Assembly (NCBI GenBank): GCA_041628815.1
Contig: JBFKOL010000271.1
Coordinates: 1-6,063 of the forward strand
From: JBFKOL01 sp041628815
GTDB taxonomy: Bacteria; Bacteroidota; Bacteroidia; Chitinophagales; Saprospiraceae
DNA length: 6,063 bases
Direction: 5' to 3'
Shown: piece after piece, positions 5,470 through 6,063 of the stretch
How the letters are laid out: the number at the start of each line of letters is the position of its first letter
Numbering within the stretch: position 1 is the first letter of the stretch
Position numbers and translations under genes: made by a program
The notes under the pieces: generated by a model
Seen by the model: the letters and a program-made list of their open reading frames with translations, nothing else
Databases searched by the model: none
Told to the model about the DNA's origin: nothing

Positions 5470-6063
5470 CTATCGGTTTTCGAGTTTTTCGATCCTTTCA
5501 AACAAGGTATCGATGATAGATCTCAACTCTTCATTTTCTTTCTTCAAGGCTTGAATCCCTGCTAGTGCCACGCCATCCGCATCTATGGTGGTTATGGTGG
5601 TACTGTTTTTGCCGACACCAAATGCATAATGAAAGTCTTGCGCCATGGGACCTATGTGCCGTACCGGGTCGTCTTTGTAAGACCACTCGGATATATTTAG
5701 CGAAACGATTTTCTCAAGGATTACATCCGTATTGACTTCCTCGATAGCCTCTTTACGATGAACGTCCGAATTGTTCCCGACGGCCATAGCTTCGAAGGTG
5801 CCGTTGACACGTATAAAGTCATGATCGAATTCGCCGTAAATAAGTGGTTCGTTGCTCTCTTTCACATCGATGAACAAGCGATTGGATATGTTTCCGTTGT
5901 CTTTATCGGGTCCTGCATTGGCACCAATCACAATATTTGAATCTCCCTTTACTTCAGTCCCTGCCCAGTATCCAAAAAAACTATTTTTTATCCCGGTGAG
6001 ATTATTTCCTCCTGATCTGGTCCCAAAAAAGCTATTTCCGGAACCTTCCACATTTTCGTGACC
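5470..6063 (-). CDS. surface/tail-fibre-like protein with intramolecular chaperone (S74-type) end, C-terminal part
   Basis: The frame is open through the right edge, so this is the last 197 residues of a longer protein; the GTG at 6051 is internal, not a start. Residues 7-51 hold three GxxNxFxG-type repeats with a 16-17 residue period (NSFFG, NSFFG, NIVIG), as in beta-helical trimeric fibres and Bacteroidota surface proteins. A linker with RLFIDVKES, EPLIYGEF and RVNGTF follows. The end matches the endosialidase-type intramolecular chaperone family: Ser99-Asp100 with Lys104 (NSDVHRKEAI) sits at the usual self-cleavage site, then WSYKDDPVRHIGPMAQDF (127-144), DADGVALAGIQAL (161-173) and a C-terminal coiled coil (about 174-197). 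In the family this domain trimerises and folds the fibre and is then released. No phage genes are visible nearby, so a cell-surface fibre is more likely than a prophage tail. It is the first gene of the probable pair with the DUF6090-type gene. Confidence 0.85.
   Translation of the reverse strand, partial: GHENVEGSGNSFFGTRSGGNNLTGIKNSFFGYWAGTEVKGDSNIVIGANAGPDKDNGNISNRLFIDVKESNEPLIYGEFDHDFIRVNGTFEAMAVGNNSDVHRKEAIEEVNTDVILEKIVSLNISEWSYKDDPVRHIGPMAQDFHYAFGVGKNSTTITTIDADGVALAGIQALKKENEELRSIIDTLFERIEKLENR

Noticed and set aside
6049..6051. GTG as a start codon for the fibre gene
   Set aside because: The frame stays open upstream to the window edge and the repeat pattern continues through it, so the GTG is an internal valine.
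5470..6063. Prophage tail-fibre assignment
   Set aside because: The chaperone domain is shared with phage fibres, but no phage structural, lysis or integrase gene is visible and the neighbour is a bacterial membrane protein.

Overview
The window looks like a piece of a Bacteroidota chromosome. The evidence is the gene families: a small-membrane-anchor protein of the DUF6090 type, a surface protein with the GxxNxFxG repeat plus intramolecular-chaperone end, and a PVC-type lipoprotein dehydrogenase. In addition, starts lack Shine-Dalgarno sequences, and signal peptides have the Ser-Gln or Ser-Cys cleavage style common in that phylum. No rRNA, tRNA, CRISPR array, transposase or complete mobile element is visible.

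Left part (1-1933): the N-terminal 342 residues of a lipoprotein dehydrogenase-like beta-propeller run leftward off the window edge. Upstream of it lies a gene-poor stretch of about 370 bases. It holds a perfect 11-bp inverted repeat and a small ORF that looks like a frameshifted one-helix membrane protein. A complete DinB-like metal-binding four-helix protein follows on the plus strand.

Middle (2006-4053): a complete cytidylate-kinase-like P-loop protein converges on the DinB-like gene. It is separated by 431 bases from a divergent plus-strand gene for an exported protein with two DUF302-like halves. That gap contains a strong hairpin plus T-run that terminates no visible gene, followed at once by a direct and dyad repeat. 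It could be an attenuator or the 3' end of a small RNA.

Right part (4054-6063): a 318-base gap with two overlapping short minus-strand frames is followed by a minus-strand gene pair. The upstream member, cut by the window edge, is a surface protein ending in a tail-fibre/endosialidase-type chaperone domain. Thirty-six bases downstream starts a DUF6090-type membrane-anchored protein whose C-terminus resembles the SusE/SusF starch-binding fold. These two are probably cotranscribed; the other genes read as unrelated housekeeping or envelope genes.

I did not find a convincing new multi-gene system. The best leads are the DUF6090 plus SusE/F-like architecture beside a self-processing surface fibre, the orphan terminator hairpin before 3145, the inverted repeat at 1127-1178 and the broken small membrane gene at 1262-1395.
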